NCBI GenBank assembly: GCA_036245805.1
Contig: BTRK01000003.1
Coordinates: 2,728,001-2,792,000, forward strand
Origin: Pristionchus mayeri
Taxonomy: Eukaryota > Nematoda > Chromadorea > Rhabditida > Neodiplogasteridae
DNA length: 64,000 bases
Direction of reading: 5' to 3'
Position numbers and translations under genes: made by a program. The notes beneath the pieces were generated by a model that was not told where the DNA came from, did not search any database, and worked only from the letters and a program-made list of their open reading frames with translations. Positions 44,301-59,300 of the stretch are shown here, one piece after another; position 1 is the first letter of the stretch, and each line of letters opens with the position of its first letter.

Positions 44301-47300
44301 GGCCGTTGGGACCCGAGGCAACAAGGAAATGATGTAAGGGCCGTAGGGCCGTACTTTATGCAGTAAGGGCCGTAGGGTCGAAGATGACGTCACCAGGGCC
44401 GTAGATACGTCAGATGACGCCATCAGGGCCGTAGAAACTTCTGTAGGCCGTTCGGACACGAGGCAACATGGAAATGATGTAAGGACCGTAGGGCCGTAGT
44501 GCCGCCCTTTATGATGTAAGGGCCGTAGTGTCGAAGATGACGTCACCAGGGCCGTAAATATGTCAGATGACGCCATCAGGGCCGTAGACACTTCTGTAGG
44601 CCGTTGGGACACGAGGCAACATGGAAATGATTTAAGGGCCGTAGGGCCGTAGGGCCGTACTTTATGCAGTAAGGGCCGTAGGCTCGAAGATGACGTCACC
44701 AGGGCCGTAAATATGTCAGATGACGCCATCATGACCGTAGACACTTCTGTAGGCCGTTGGGACACGAGGCAACATGGAAATGATTTAAAGGCCGTAGGGC
44801 CGTAGGGCCGTACTTTATGCAGTAAGTGCCGTAGGGTCGAAGATGACATCACCAGGGCCGTAGATACGTCAGATGACGCCATCAGGGCCGTAGACACTTC
44901 TGTAGGCCGTTGGGACACGAGGCAACAAGAAATGATGTAAGGGCCGTAGGGCCGTAGGGCCGCCCTTTATGCAGTAAGGGCCGTAGGGTCGAAGATGACG
45001 TCACCAGGGCCGTAGATACGTCAGATGACGCGATCAGGGCCTTATACACTTCTGTAGGCCGTTGGGACACGAGGCAACATGGAAATGGTTTAAGGGCCGT
45101 AGGGCCGTACTTTATGCAGTAAGTGCCGTAGGGTCGAAGATGACATCACCAGGGCCGAAGATACGTCAGATGACGCCATCAGGGCCGTAGACACTTCTGT
45201 AGTCCGTTGGGAGACGAGGCAACAAGGAAATGATGTAAGGGCCGTAAGGCCGTAGGGCCGCCCTTTATGCAGTAAGGGCCGTAGGGTCGAAGATGACGTC
45301 ACCAGGGCCGTAGATACGTCAGATGACGCCATCAGGGCCGTAGAAACTTCTGTAGGCCGTTCGGACACGAGGCAACATGGAAATGATGTAAGGACCGTAG
45401 GGCCGTAGTGCCGCCCTTTATGATGTAAGGGCCGTAGTGTCGAAGATGACGTCACCAGGGCCGTAGATACGTCAGATGACGCCGTCAGGGCCGTAGACAC
45501 TTCTGTAGGCCGTTGGGACACGAGGCAACAAGAAATGATGTAAGGGCCGTAGGGCCGTAGGGCCGCCCTTTATGCAGTAAGGGCCGTAGGGTCGAAGATG
45601 ACGTCACCAGGGCCGTAGATACGTCAGATGACGCCATCAGGGCCGTAGACACTTCTGTAGGCCGTTGGGACACGAGGCAACAAGAAATGATGTAAGGGCC
45701 GTAGGGCCGTAGGGCCGCCCTTTATGCAGTAAGGGCCGTAGGGTCGAAGATGACGTCACCAGGGCCGTAGATACGTCAGATGACGCCATCAGGGCCGTAG
45801 ACACTTCTGTAGGCCGTTGGGACACGAGGCACCAAGAAATGATGTAAGGGCCGTAGGGCCGTAGGGCCGCCCTTTATGCAGTAAGGGCCGTAGGGTCGAA
45901 GATGACGTCACCAGGGCCGTAAATACGTCAGATGACGCCATCAGGGCCGTAGACACTTCTGTAGGCCGATGGGACACGAGGCAACATGGAAATGATTTAA
46001 GGGCCGTAGGGCCGTAGGGCCGTACTTTATGCAGTAAGTGCCGTAGGGACGAAGATGACATCACCAGGGCCGAAGATACGTCAGATGACGCCATCAGGGC
46101 CGTAGACACTTCTGTAGGCCGTTGGGACCCGAGGCAACAAGGAAATGATGTAAGGGCCGTAGGGCCGTACTTTATGCAGTAAGGGCCGTAGGGTCGAAGA
46201 TGACGTCACCAGGGCCGTAGATACGTCAGATGACGCCATCAGGGCCGTAGAAACTTCTGTAGGCCGTTCGGACACGAGGCAACATGGAAATGATGTAAGG
46301 ACCGTAGGGCCGTAGTGCCGCCCTTTATGATGTAAGGGCCGTAGTGTCGAAGATGACGTCACCAGGGCCGTAGATACGTCAGATGACGCCATCAGGGCCG
46401 TAGACACTTCTGTAGGCCGTTGGGACACGAGGCACCAAGAAATGATGTAAGGGCCGTAGGGCCGTAGGGCCGCCCTTTATGCAGTAAGGGCCGTAGGGTC
46501 GAAGATGACGTCACCAGGGCCGTAGAAACTTCTGTAGGCCGTTCGGACACGAGGCAACATGGAAATGATGTAAGGACCGTAGGGCCTTACTTTATGCAGT
46601 AAGGGCCGTATGGTCGAAGATGACGTCTCCAGGGCCGTTGATACGTCAGATGACGCCATCAGGTCCGTAGACACTTCTGTAGGCCGTTGAGACACGAGGC
46701 AACAAGGAAATGATGTAAGGGCCGTAGGGCCGTAGTGCCGCCCTTTATGATGTAAGGGCCGTAGTGTCGAAGATGACGTCACCAGGGGCCGTAGATACGT
46801 CAGATGACGCCATCAGGGCCGTAGACACTTCTGTAGGCCGTTCGGACACGAGGCAACATGGAAATGATGTAAGGACCGTAGGGCCGTACTTTATGCAGTA
46901 AGGGCCGTATGGTCGAAGATGATGTCTCCAGGGCCGTAGATACGTCAGATGACGCCATCAGGGCCGTAGACACTTCTGTAGGCCGTTGGGACACGAGGCA
47001 ACAAGGAAATGATGTAAGGGCCGTAGGGCCGTAGGGCCGCCCTTTATGCAGTAAGGGCCGTAGGGTCGAAGATGACGTCACCAGGGCCGTAGATACGTCA
47101 GATGACGCGATCAGGGCCTTATACACTTCTGTAGGCCGTTGGGACGCGAGGCAACAAGGAAATGATGTAAGGGCCGTAGGGCCGTACTTTATGCAGTAAG
47201 GGCCGTAGGGTCGAAGGTGACGTCAACAGGGCCGTAAATACGTCAGATGACGCCATCAGGGCCGTAGACACTTCTGTAGGCCGATGGGACACGAGGCAAC

Positions 47301-50300
47301 ATGGAAATGATTTAAGGGCCGTAGGGCCGTAGGGCCGCCCTATATGCAGTAAGGGCCGTAGGGTCGAAGATGACGTCACCAGGGCCGTAAATATGTCAGA
47401 TGACGCCATCATGACCGTAGACACTTCTGTAGGCCGTTGGGACACGAGGCAACATGGAAATGATTTAAGGGCCGTAGGGCCGTAGGGCCGTACTTTATGC
47501 AGTAAGTGCCGTAGGGTCGAAGATGACATCACCAGGGCCGAAGATACGTCAGATGACGCCATCAGGGCCGTAGACACTTCTGTAGGCCGTTGGGACCCGA
47601 GGCAACAAGGAAATGATGTAAGGGCCGTAGGGCCGTACTTTATGCAGTAAGGGCCGTAGGGTCGAAGATGACGTCACCAGGGCCGTAGATACGTCAGATG
47701 ACGCCATCAGGGCCGTAGAAACTTCTGTAGGCCGTTCGGACACGAGGCAACATGGAAATGATGTAAGGACCGTAGGGCCGTAGTGCCGCCCTTTATGATG
47801 TAAGGGCCGTAGTGTCGAAGATGACGTCACCAGGGCCGTAGATACGTCAGATGACGCCATCAGGGCCGTAGACACTTCTGTAGGCCGTTGGGACACGAGG
47901 CAACAAGAAATGATGTAAGGGCCGTAGGGCCGTAGGGCCGCCCTTTATGCAGTAAGGGCCGTAGGGTCGAAGATGACGTCACCAGGGCCGTAGATACGTC
48001 AGATGACGCGATCAGGGCCTTATACACTTCTGTAGGCCGTTGGGACACGAGGCAACATGGAAATGGTTTAAGGGCCGTAGGGCCGTACTTTATGCAGTAA
48101 GTGCCGTAGGGTCGAAGATGACATCACCAGGGCCGAAGATACGTCAGATGACGCCATCAGGGCCGTAGACACTTCTGTAGTCCGTTGGGAGACGAGGCAA
48201 CAAGGAAATGATGTAAGGGCCGTAGGGCCGTAGGGCCGCCCTTTATGCAGTAAGGGCCGTAGGGTCGAAGATGACGTCACCAGGGCCGTAGATACGTCAG
48301 ATGACGCCATCAGGGCCGTAGAAACTTCTGTAGGCCGTTCGGACACGAGGCAACATGGAAATGATGTAAGGACCGTAGGGCCGTAGTGCCGCCCTTTATG
48401 CAGTAAGGGCCGTAGGGTCGAAGATGACGTCACCAGGGCCGTAGATACGTCAGATGACGTCACCAGGGCCGTAGAAACTTCTGTAGGCCGTTCGGAGACG
48501 AGGCAACAAGGAAATGATGTAAGGGCCGTAGGGCCGTAGGGCCGCCCTTTATGCAGTAAGGGCCGTAGGGTCGAAGATGACGTCACCAGGGCCGTAGATA
48601 CGTCAGATGACGCCATCAGGGCCGTAGAAACTTCTGTAGTCCGTTGGGAGACGAGGCAACAAGGAAATGATGTAAGGGCCGTAGGGCCGTAGGGCCGCCC
48701 TTTATGCAGTAAGGGCCGTAGGGTCGAAGATGACGTCACCAGGGCCGTAGATACGTCAGATGACGTCACCAGGGCCGTAGAAACTTCTGTAGGCCGTTCG
48801 GACACGAGGCAACATGGAAATGATGTAAGGACCGTAGGGCCGTAGTGCCGCCCTTTATGCAGTAAGGGCCGTAGGGTCGAAGATGACGTCACCAGGGCCG
48901 TAGATACGTCAGATGACGCCATCAGGGCCGTAGAAACTTCTGTAGTCCGTTGGGAGACGAGGCAACAAGGAAATGATGTAAGGGCCGTAGGGCCGTAGGG
49001 CCGCCCTTTATGCAGTAAGGGCCGTAGGGTCGAAGATGACGTCACCAGGGCCGTAGATACGTCAGATGACGTCACCAGGGCCGTAGAAACTTCTGTAGGC
49101 CGTTCGGACACGAGGCAACATGGAAATGATGTAAGGACCGTAAGGCCTTACTTTATGCAGTAAGGGCCGTATGGTCGAAGATGACGTCTCCAGGGCCGTT
49201 GATACGTCAGATGACGCCATCAGGTCCGTAGACACTTCTGTAGGCCGTTGAGACACGAGGCAACAAGGAAATGATGTAAGGGCCGTAGGGCCGTAGTGCC
49301 GCCCTTTATGATGTAAGGGCCGTAGTGTCGAAGATGACGTCACCAGGGGCCGTAGATACGTCAGATGACGCCATCAGGGCCGTAGACACTTCTGTAGGCC
49401 GTTCGGACACGAGGCAACATGGAAATGATGTAAGGACCGTAGGGCCGTACTTTATGCAGTAAGGGCCGTATGGTCGAAGATGATGTCTCCAGGGCCGTAG
49501 ATACGTCAGATGACGCCATCAGGGCCGTAGACACTTCTGTAGGCCGTTGGGACACGAGGCAACAAGGAAATGATGTAAGGGCCGTAGGGCCGTAGGGCCG
49601 CCCTTTATGCAGTAAGGGCCGTAGGGTCGAAGATGACGTCACCAGGGCCGTAGATACGTCAGATGACGCGATCAGGGCCTTATACACTTCTGTAGGCCGT
49701 TGGGACGCGAGGCAACAAGGAAATGATGTAAGGACCGTAGGGCCGTATGGTCGAAGATGATGTCTCCAGGGCCGTAGATACGTCAGATGACGCCATCAGG
49801 GCCGTAGACACTTCTGTAGGCCGTTGGGACACGAGGCAACAAGGAAATGATGTAAGGGCCGTAGGGCCGTAGGGCCGCCCTTTATGCAGTAAGGGCCGTA
49901 GGGTCGAAGATGACGTCACCAGGGCCGTAGATACGTCAGATGACGCGATCAGGGCCTTATACACTTCTGTAGGCCGTTGGGACGCGAGGCAACAAGGAAA
50001 TGATGTAAGGGCCGTAGGGCCGTACTTTATGCAGTAAGGGCCGTAGGGTCGAAGATGCCGTCACCAGGGCCGTAAATATGTCAGATGACGCCATCATGAC
50101 CGTAGACACTTCTGTAGGCCGTTGGGACACGAGGCAACATGGAAATGATTTAAGGGCCGTAGGGCCGCCCTTTATGCAGTAAGGGCCGTAGGGTCGAAGA
50201 TGACGTCACCAGGGCCGTAGATACGTCAGATGACGCGATCAGGGCCTTATACACTTCTGTAGGCCGTTGGGACGCGAGGCAACAAGGAAATGATGTAAGG

Positions 50301-53300
50301 GCCGTAGGGCCGTACTTTATGCAGTAAGGGCCGTAGGGTCGAAGGTGACGTCAACAGGGCCGTAAATACGTCAGATGACGCCATCAGGGCCGTAGACACT
50401 TCTGTAGGCCGATGGGACACGAGGCAACATGGAAATGATTTAAGGGCCGTAGGGCCGTAGGGCCGCCCTTTATGCAGTAAGGGCCGTAGGGTCGAAGATG
50501 ACGTCACCAGGGCCGTAAATATGTCAGATGACGCCATCAGGGCCGTAGAAACTTCTGTAGTCCGTTGGGAGACGAGGCAACAAGGAAATGATGTAAGGGC
50601 CGTAGGGCCGTAGGGCCGCCCTTTATGCAGTAAGGGCCGTAGGGTCGAAGGTGACGTCAACAGGGCCGTAAATACGTCAGATGACGCCATCAGGGCCGTA
50701 GAAACTTCTGTAGTCCGTTGGGAGACGAGGCAACAAGGAAATGATGTAAGGGCCGTAGGGCCGTAGGGCCGCCCTTTATGCAGTAAGGGCCGTAGGGTCG
50801 AAGATGACGTCACCAGGGCCGTAGATACGTCAGATGACGTCACCAGGGCCGTAGAAACTTCTGTAGGCCATTCGGACACGAGGCAACATGGAAATGATGT
50901 AAGGACCGTAAGGCCTTACTTTATGCAGTAAGGGCCGTATGGTCGAAGATGACGTCTCCAGGGCCGTTGATACGTCAGATGACGCCATCAGGTCCGTAGA
51001 CACTTCTGTAGGCCGTTGAGACACGAGGCAACAAGGAAATGATGTAAGGGCCGTAGGGCCGTAGTGCCGCCCTTTATGATGTAAGGGCCGTAGTGTCGAA
51101 GATGACGTCACCAGGGGCCGTAGATACGTCAGATGACGCCATCAGGGCCGTAGACACTTCTGTAGGCCGTTCGGACACGAGGCAACATGGAAATGATGTA
51201 AGGACCGTAGGGCCGTACTTTATGCAGTAAGGGCCGTATGGTCGAAGATGATGTCTCCAGGGCCGTAGATACGTCAGATGACGCCATCAGGGCCGTAGAC
51301 ACTTCTGTAGGCCGTTGGGACACGAGGCAACAAGGAAATGATGTAAGGGCCGTAGGGCCGTAGGGCCGCCCTTTATGCAGTAAGGGCCGTAGGGTCGAAG
51401 ATGACGTCACCAGGGCCGTAGATACGTCAGATGACGCGATCAGGGCCTTATACACTTCTGTAGGCCGTTGGGACGCGAGGCAACAAGGAAATGATGTAAG
51501 GACCGTAGGGCCGTATGGTCGAAGATGATGTCTCCAGGGCCGTAGATACGTCAGATGACGCCATCAGGGCCGTAGACACTTCTGTAGGCCGTTGGGACAC
51601 GAGGCAACAAGGAAATGATGTAAGGGCCGTAGGGCCGTAGGGCCGCCCTTTATGCAGTAAGGGCCGTAGGGTCGAAGATGACGTCACCAGGGCCGTAGAT
51701 ACGTCAGATGACGCGATCAGGGCCTTATACACTTCTGTAGGCCGTTGGGACGCGAGGCAACAAGGAAATGATGTAAGGGCCGTAGGGCCGTACTTTATGC
51801 AGTAAGGGCCGTAGGGTCGAAGATGCCGTCACCAGGGCCGTAAATATGTCAGATGACGCCATCATGACCGTAGACACTTCTGTAGGCCGTTGGGACACGA
51901 GGCAACATGGAAATGATTTAAGGGCCGTAGGGCCGTAGGGCCGCCCTTTATGCAGTAAGGGCCGTAGGGTCGAAGATGACGTCACCAGGGCCGTAGATAC
52001 GTCAGATGACGCGATCAGGGCCTTATACACTTCTGTAGGCCGTTGGGACGCGAGGCAACAAGGAAATGATGTAAGGGCCGTAGGGCCGTACTTTATGCAG
52101 TAAGGGCCGTAGGGTCGAAGGTGACGTCAACAGGGCCGTAAATACGTCAGATGACGCCATCAGGGCCGTAGACACTTCTGTAGGCCGATGGGACACGAGG
52201 CAACATGGAAATGATTTAAGGGCCGTAGGGCCGTAGGGCCGCCCTTTATGCAGTAAGGGCCGTAGGGTCGAAGATGACGTCACCAGGGCCGTAAATATGT
52301 CAGATGACGCCATCATGACCGTAGACACTTCTGTAGGCCGTTGGGACACGAGGCAACATGGAAATGATTTAAGGGCCGTAGGGCCGTAGGGCCGTACTTT
52401 ATGCAGTAAGTGCCGTAGGGTCGAAGATGACATCACCAGGGCCGAAGATACGTCAGATGACGCCATCAGGGCCGTAGACACTTCTGTAGGCCGTTGGGAC
52501 CCGAGGCAACAAGGAAATGATGTAAGGGCCGTAGGGCCGTACTTTATGCAGTAAGGGCCGTAGGGTCGAAGATGACGTCACCAGGGCCGTAGATACGTCA
52601 GATGACGCCATGAGGGCCGTAGAAACTTCTGTAGGCCGTTCGGACACGAGGCAACATGGAAATGGTTTAAGGGCCGTAGGGCCGTACTTTATGCAGTAAG
52701 TGCCGTAGGGTCGAAGATGACATCACCAGGGCCGAAGATACGTCAGATGACGCCATCAAGGCCGTAGACACTTCTGTAGTCCGTTGGGAGACGAGGCAAC
52801 AAGGAAATGATGTAAGGGCCGTAGGGCCGTAGGGCCGCCCTTTATGCAGTAAGGGCCGTAGGGTCGAAGATGACGTCACCAGGGCCGTAGATACGTCAGA
52901 TGACGCCATCAGGGCCGTAGAAACTTCTGTAGGCCGTTCGGACACGAGGCAACATGGAAATGATGTAAGGACCGTAGGGCCGTAGTGCCGCCCTTTATGA
53001 TGTAAGGGCCGTAGTGTCGAAGATGACGTCACCAGGGCCGTAGATACGTCAGATGACGCCATCAGGGCCGTAGACACTTCTGTAGGCCGTTGGGACACGA
53101 GGCAACAAGAAATGATGTAAGGGCCGTAGGGCCGTAGGGCCGCCCTTTATGCAGTAAGGGCCGTAGGGTCGAAGATGACGTCACCAGGGCCGTAGATACG
53201 TCAGATGACGCGATCAGGGCCTTATACACTTCTGTAGGCCGTTGGGACACGAGGCAACAAGGAAATGATGTAAGGGCCGTAGGGCCGTAGGGCCGCCCTT

Positions 53301-56300
53301 TATGCAGTAAGGGCCGTAGGGTCGAAGATGACATCACCAGGGCCGAAGATACGTCAAATGACGCCATCAGGGCCGTAGACACTTCTGTAGTCCGTTGGGA
53401 GACGAGGCAACAAGGAAATGATGTAAGGGCCGTAGGGCCGTAGGGCCGCCCTTTATGCAGTAAGGGCCGTAGGGTCGAAGATGACGTCACCAGGGCCGTA
53501 GATACGTCAGATGACGCCATCAGGGCCGTAGAAACTTCTGTAGGCCGTTCGGACACGAGGCAACATGGAAATGATGTAAGGACCGTAGGGCCGTAGTGCC
53601 GCCCTTTATGATGTAAGGGCCGTAGTGTCGAAGATGACGTCACCAGGGCCGTAGATACGTCAGATGACGCCATCAGGGCCGTAGACACTTCTGTAGGCCG
53701 TTGGGACACGAGGCAACAAGAAATGATGTAAGGGCCGTAGGGCCGTAGGGCCGCCCTTTATGCAGTAAGGGCCGTAGGGTCGAAGATGACATCACCAGGG
53801 CCGAAGATACGTCAAATGACGCCATCAGGGCCGTAGACACTTCTGTAGTCCGTTGGGAGACGAGGCAACAAGGAAATGATGTAAGGGCCGTAGGGCCGTA
53901 GGGCCGCCCTTTATGCAGTAAGGGCCGTAGGGTCGAAGATGACGTCACCAGGGCCGTAGATACGTCAGATGACGCCATCAGGGCCGTAGAAACTTCTGTA
54001 GGCCGTTCGGACACGAGGCAACATGGAAATGATGTAAGGACCGTAGGGCCGTAGTGCCGCCCTTTATGATGTAAGGGCCGTAGTGTCGAAGATGACGTCA
54101 CCAGGGCCGTAGATACGTCAGATGACGCCATCAGGGCCGTAGACACTTCTGTAGGCCGTTGGGACACGAGGCAACAAGAAATGATGTAAGGGCCGTAGGG
54201 CCGTAGGGCCGCCCTTTATGCAGTAAGGGCCGTAGGGTCGAAGATGACGTCACCAGGGCCGTAGATACGTCAGATGACGCCATCAGGGCCGTAGACACTT
54301 CTGTAGGCCGTTGGGACACGAGGCAACAAGAAATGATGTAAGGGCCGTAGGGCCGTAGGGCCGCCCTTTATGCAGTAAGGGCCGTAGGGTCGAAGATGAC
54401 GTCACCAGGGCCGTAGATACGTCAGATGACGCCATCAGGGCCGTAGACACTTCTGTAGGCCGTTGGGACACGAGGCACCAAGAAATGATGTAAGGGCCGT
54501 AGGGCCGTAGGGCCGCCCTTTATGCAGTAAGGGCCGTAGGGTCGAAGATGACGTCACCAGGGCCGTAGAAACTTCTGTAGGCCGTTCGGACACGAGGCAA
54601 CATGGAAATGATGTAAGGACCGTAGGGCCTTACTTTATGCAGTAAGGGCCGTATGGTCGAAGATGACGTCTCCAGGGCCGTTGATACGTCAGATGACGCC
54701 ATCAGGTCCGTAGACACTTCTGTAGGCCGTTGAGACACGAGGCAACAAGGAAATGATGTAAGGGCCGTAGGGCCGTAGTGCCGCCCTTTATGATGTAAGG
54801 GCCGTAGTGTCGAAGATGACGTCACCAGGGGCCGTAGATACGTCAGATGACGCCATCAGGGCCGTAGACACTTCTGTAGGCCGTTCGGACACGAGGCAAC
54901 ATGGAAATGATGTAAGGACCGTAGGGCCGTACTTTATGCAGTAAGGGCCGTATGGTCGAAGATGATGTCTCCAGGGCCGTAGATACGTCAGATGACGCCA
55001 TCAGGGCCGTAGACACTTCTGTAGGCCGTTGGGACACGAGGCAACAAGGAAATGATGTAAGGGCCGTAGGGCCGTAGGGCCGCCCTTTATGCAGTAAGGG
55101 CCGTAGGGTCGAAGATGACGTCACCAGGGCCGTAGATACGTCAGATGACGCGATCAGGGCCTTATACACTTCTGTAGGCCGTTGGGACACGAGGCACCAA
55201 GAAATGATGTAAGGGCCGTAGGGCCGTAGGGCCGCCCTTTATGCAGTAAGGGCCGTAGGGTCGAAGATGACGTCACCAGGGCCGTAGAAACTTCTGTAGG
55301 CCGTTCGGACACGAGGCAACATGGAAATGATGTAAGGACCGTAGGGCCTTACTTTATGCAGTAAGGGCCGTATGGTCGAAGATGACGTCTCCAGGGCCGT
55401 TGATACGTCAGATGACGCCATCAGGTCCGTAGACACTTCTGTAGGCCGTTGAGACACGAGGCAACAAGGAAATGATGTAAGGGCCGTAGGGCCGTAGTGC
55501 CGCCCTTTATGATGTAAGGGCCGTAGTGTCGAAGATGACGTCACCAGGGGCCGTAGATACGTCAGATGACGCCATCAGGGCCGTAGACACTTCTGTAGGC
55601 CGTTCGGACACGAGGCAACATGGAAATGATGTAAGGACCGTAGGGCCGTACTTTATGCAGTAAGGGCCGTATGGTCGAAGATGATGTCTCCAGGGCCGTA
55701 GATACGTCAGATGACGCCATCAGGGCCGTAGACACTTCTGTAGGCCGTTGGGACACGAGGCAACAAGGAAATGATGTAAGGGCCGTAGGGCCGTAGGGCC
55801 GCCCTTTATGCAGTAAGGGCCGTAGGGTCGAAGATGACGTCACCAGGGCCGTAGATACGTCAGATGACGCCATCAGGGCCGTAGACACTTCTGTAGGCCG
55901 TTGGGACACGAGGCAACAAGAAATGATGTAAGGGCCGTAGGGCCGTAGGGCCGCCCTTTATGCAGTAAGGGCCGTAGGGTCGAAGATGACGTCACCAGGG
56001 CCGTAGATACGTCAGATGACGCCATCAGGGCCGTAGACACTTCTGTAGGCCGTTGGGACACGAGGCAACAAGAAATGATGTAAGGGCCGTAGGGCCGTAG
56101 GGCCGCCCTTTATGCAGTAAGGGCCGTAGGGTCGAAGATGACGTCACCAGGGCCGTAGATACGTCAGATGACGCCATCAGGGCCGTAGACACTTCTGTAG
56201 GCCGTTGGGACACGAGGCACCAAGAAATGATGTAAGGGCCGTAGGGCCGTAGGGCCGCCCTTTATGCAGTAAGGGCCGTAGGGTCGAAGATGACGTCACC

Positions 56301-59300
56301 AGGGCCGTAGAAACTTCTGTAGGCCGTTCGGACACGAGGCAACATGGAAATGATGTAAGGACCGTAGGGCCTTACTTTATGCAGTAAGGGCCGTATGGTC
56401 GAAGATGACGTCTCCAGGGCCGTTGATACGTCAGATGACGCCATCAGGTCCGTAGACACTTCTGTAGGCCGTTGAGACACGAGGCAACAAGGAAATGATG
56501 TAAGGGCCGTAGGGCCGTAGTGCCGCCCTTTATGATGTAAGGGCCGTAGTGTCGAAGATGACGTCACCAGGGGCCGTAGATACGTCAGATGACGCCATCA
56601 GGGCCGTAGACACTTCTGTAGGCCGTTCGGACACGAGGCAACATGGAAATGATGTAAGGACCGTAGGGCCGTACTTTATGCAGTAAGGGCCGTATGGTCG
56701 AAGATGATGTCTCCAGGGCCGTAGATACGTCAGATGACGCCATCAGGGCCGTAGACACTTCTGTAGGCCGTTGGGACACGAGGCAACAAGGAAATGATGT
56801 AAGGGCCGTAGGGCCGTAGGGCCGCCCTTTATGCAGTAAGGGCCGTAGGGTCGAAGATGACGTCACCAGGGCCGTAGATACGTCAGATGACGCGATCAGG
56901 GCCTTATACACTTCTGTAGGCCGTTGGGACGCGAGGCAACAAGGAAATGATGTAAGGGCCGTAGGGCCGTACTTTATGCAGTAAGGGCCGTAGGGTCGAA
57001 GATGCCGTCACCAGGGCCGTAAATATGTCAGATGACGCCATCATGACCGTAGACACTTCTGTAGGCCGTTGGGACACGAGGCAACATGGAAATGATTTAA
57101 GGGCCGTAGGGCCGTAGGGCCGCCCTTTATGCAGTAAGGGCCGTAGGGTCGAAGATGACGTCACCAGGGCCGTAGATACGTCAGATGACGCGATCAGGGC
57201 CTTATACACTTCTGTAGGCCGTTGGGACGCGAGGCAACAAGGAAATGACGTAAGGGCCGTAGGGCCGTACTTTATGCAGTAAGTGCCGTAGGGTCGAAGG
57301 TGACGTCAACAGGGCCGAAGATACGTCAGATGACGCCATCAGGGCCGTAGACACTTCTGTAGGCCGTTGGGACCCGAGGCAACAAGGAAATGATGTAAGG
57401 GCCGTAGGGCCGTACTTTATGCAGTAAGGGCCGTAGGGTCGAAGATGACGTCACCAGGGCCGTAGATACGTCAGATGACGCCATCAGGGCCGTAGAAACT
57501 TCTGTAGGCCGTTCGGACACGAGGCAACATGGAAATGATGTAAGGACCGTAGGGCCGTAGTGCCGCCCTTTATGATGTAAGGGCCGTAGTGTCGAAGATG
57601 ACGTCACCAGGGCCGTAGATACGTCAGATGACGCCATCAGGGCCGTAGACACTTCTGTAGGCCGTTGGGACACGAGGCAACAAGAAATGATGTAAGGGCC
57701 GTAGGGCCGTAGGGCCGCCCTTTATGCAGTAAGGGCCGTAGGGTCGAAGATGACGTCACCAGGGCCGTAGATACGTCAGATGACGCCATCAGGGCCGTAG
57801 ACACTTCTGTAGGCCGTTGGGACACGAGGCACCAAGAAATGATGTAAGGGCCGTAGGGCCGTAGGGCCGCCCTTTATGCAGTAAGGGCCGTAGGGTCGAA
57901 GATGACGTCACCAGGGCCGTAGAAACTTCTGTAGGCCGTTCGGACACGAGGCAACATGGAAATGATGTAAGGACCGTAGGGCCTTACTTTATGCAGTAAG
58001 GGCCGTATGGTCGAAGATGACGTCTCCAGGGCCGTTGATACGTCAGATGACGCCATCAGGTCCGTAGACACTTCTGTAGGCCGTTGAGACACGAGGCAAC
58101 AAGGAAATGATGTAAGGGCCGTAGGGCCGTAGTGCCGCCCTTTATGATGTAAGGGCCGTAGTGTCGAAGATGACGTCACCAGGGGCCGTAGATACGTCAG
58201 ATGACGCCATCAGGGCCGTAGACACTTCTGTAGGCCGTTCGGACACGAGGCAACATGGAAATGATGTAAGGACCGTAGGGCCGTACTTTATGCAGTAAGG
58301 GCCGTATTGTCGAAGATGATGTCTCCAGGGCCGTAGATACGTCAGATGACGCCATCAGGGCCGTAGACACTTCTGTAGGCCGTTGGGACACGAGGCAACA
58401 AGGAAATGATGTAAGGGCCGTAGGGCCGTAGGGCCGCCCTTTATGCAGTAAGGGCCGTAGGGTCGAAGATGACGTCACCAGGGCCGTAGATACGTCAGAT
58501 GACGCGATCAGGGCCTTATACACTTCTGTAGGCCGTTGGGACGCGAGGCAACATGGAAATGATGTAAGGACCGTAGGGCCGTAGTGCCGCCCTTTATGAT
58601 GTAAGGGCCGTAGTGTCGAAGATGACGTCACCAGGGCCGTAGATACGTCAGATGACGCCATCAGGGCCGTAGACACTTCTGTAGGCCGTTGGGACACGAG
58701 GCAACAAGAAATGATGTAAGGGCCGTAGGGCCGTAGGGCCGCCCTTTATGCAGTAAGGGCCGTAGGGTCGAAGATGACGTCACCAGGGCCGTAGATACGT
58801 CAGATGACGCCATCAGGGCCGTAGACACTTCTGTAGGCCGTTGGGACACGAGGCACCAAGAAATGATGTAAGGGCCGTAGGGCCGTAGGGCCGCCATTTA
58901 TGCAGTAAGGGCCGTAGGGTCGAAGATGACGTCACCAGGGCCGTAGAAACTTCTGTAGGCCGTTCGGACACGAGGCAACATGGAAATGATGTAAGGACCG
59001 TAGGGCCTTACTTTATGCAGTAAGGGCCGTATGGTCGAAGATGACGTCTCCAGGGCCGTTGATACGTCAGATGACGCCATCAGGTCCGTAGACACTTCTG
59101 TAGGCCGTTGAGACACGAGGCAACAAGGAAATGATGTAAGGGCCGTAGGGCCGTAGTGCCGCCCTTTATGATGTAAGGGCCGTAGTGTCGAAGATGACGT
59201 CACCAGGGGCCGTAGATACGTCAGATGACGCCATCAGGGCCGTAGACACTTCTGTAGGCCGTTCGGACACGAGGCAACATGGAAATGATGTAAGGACCGT

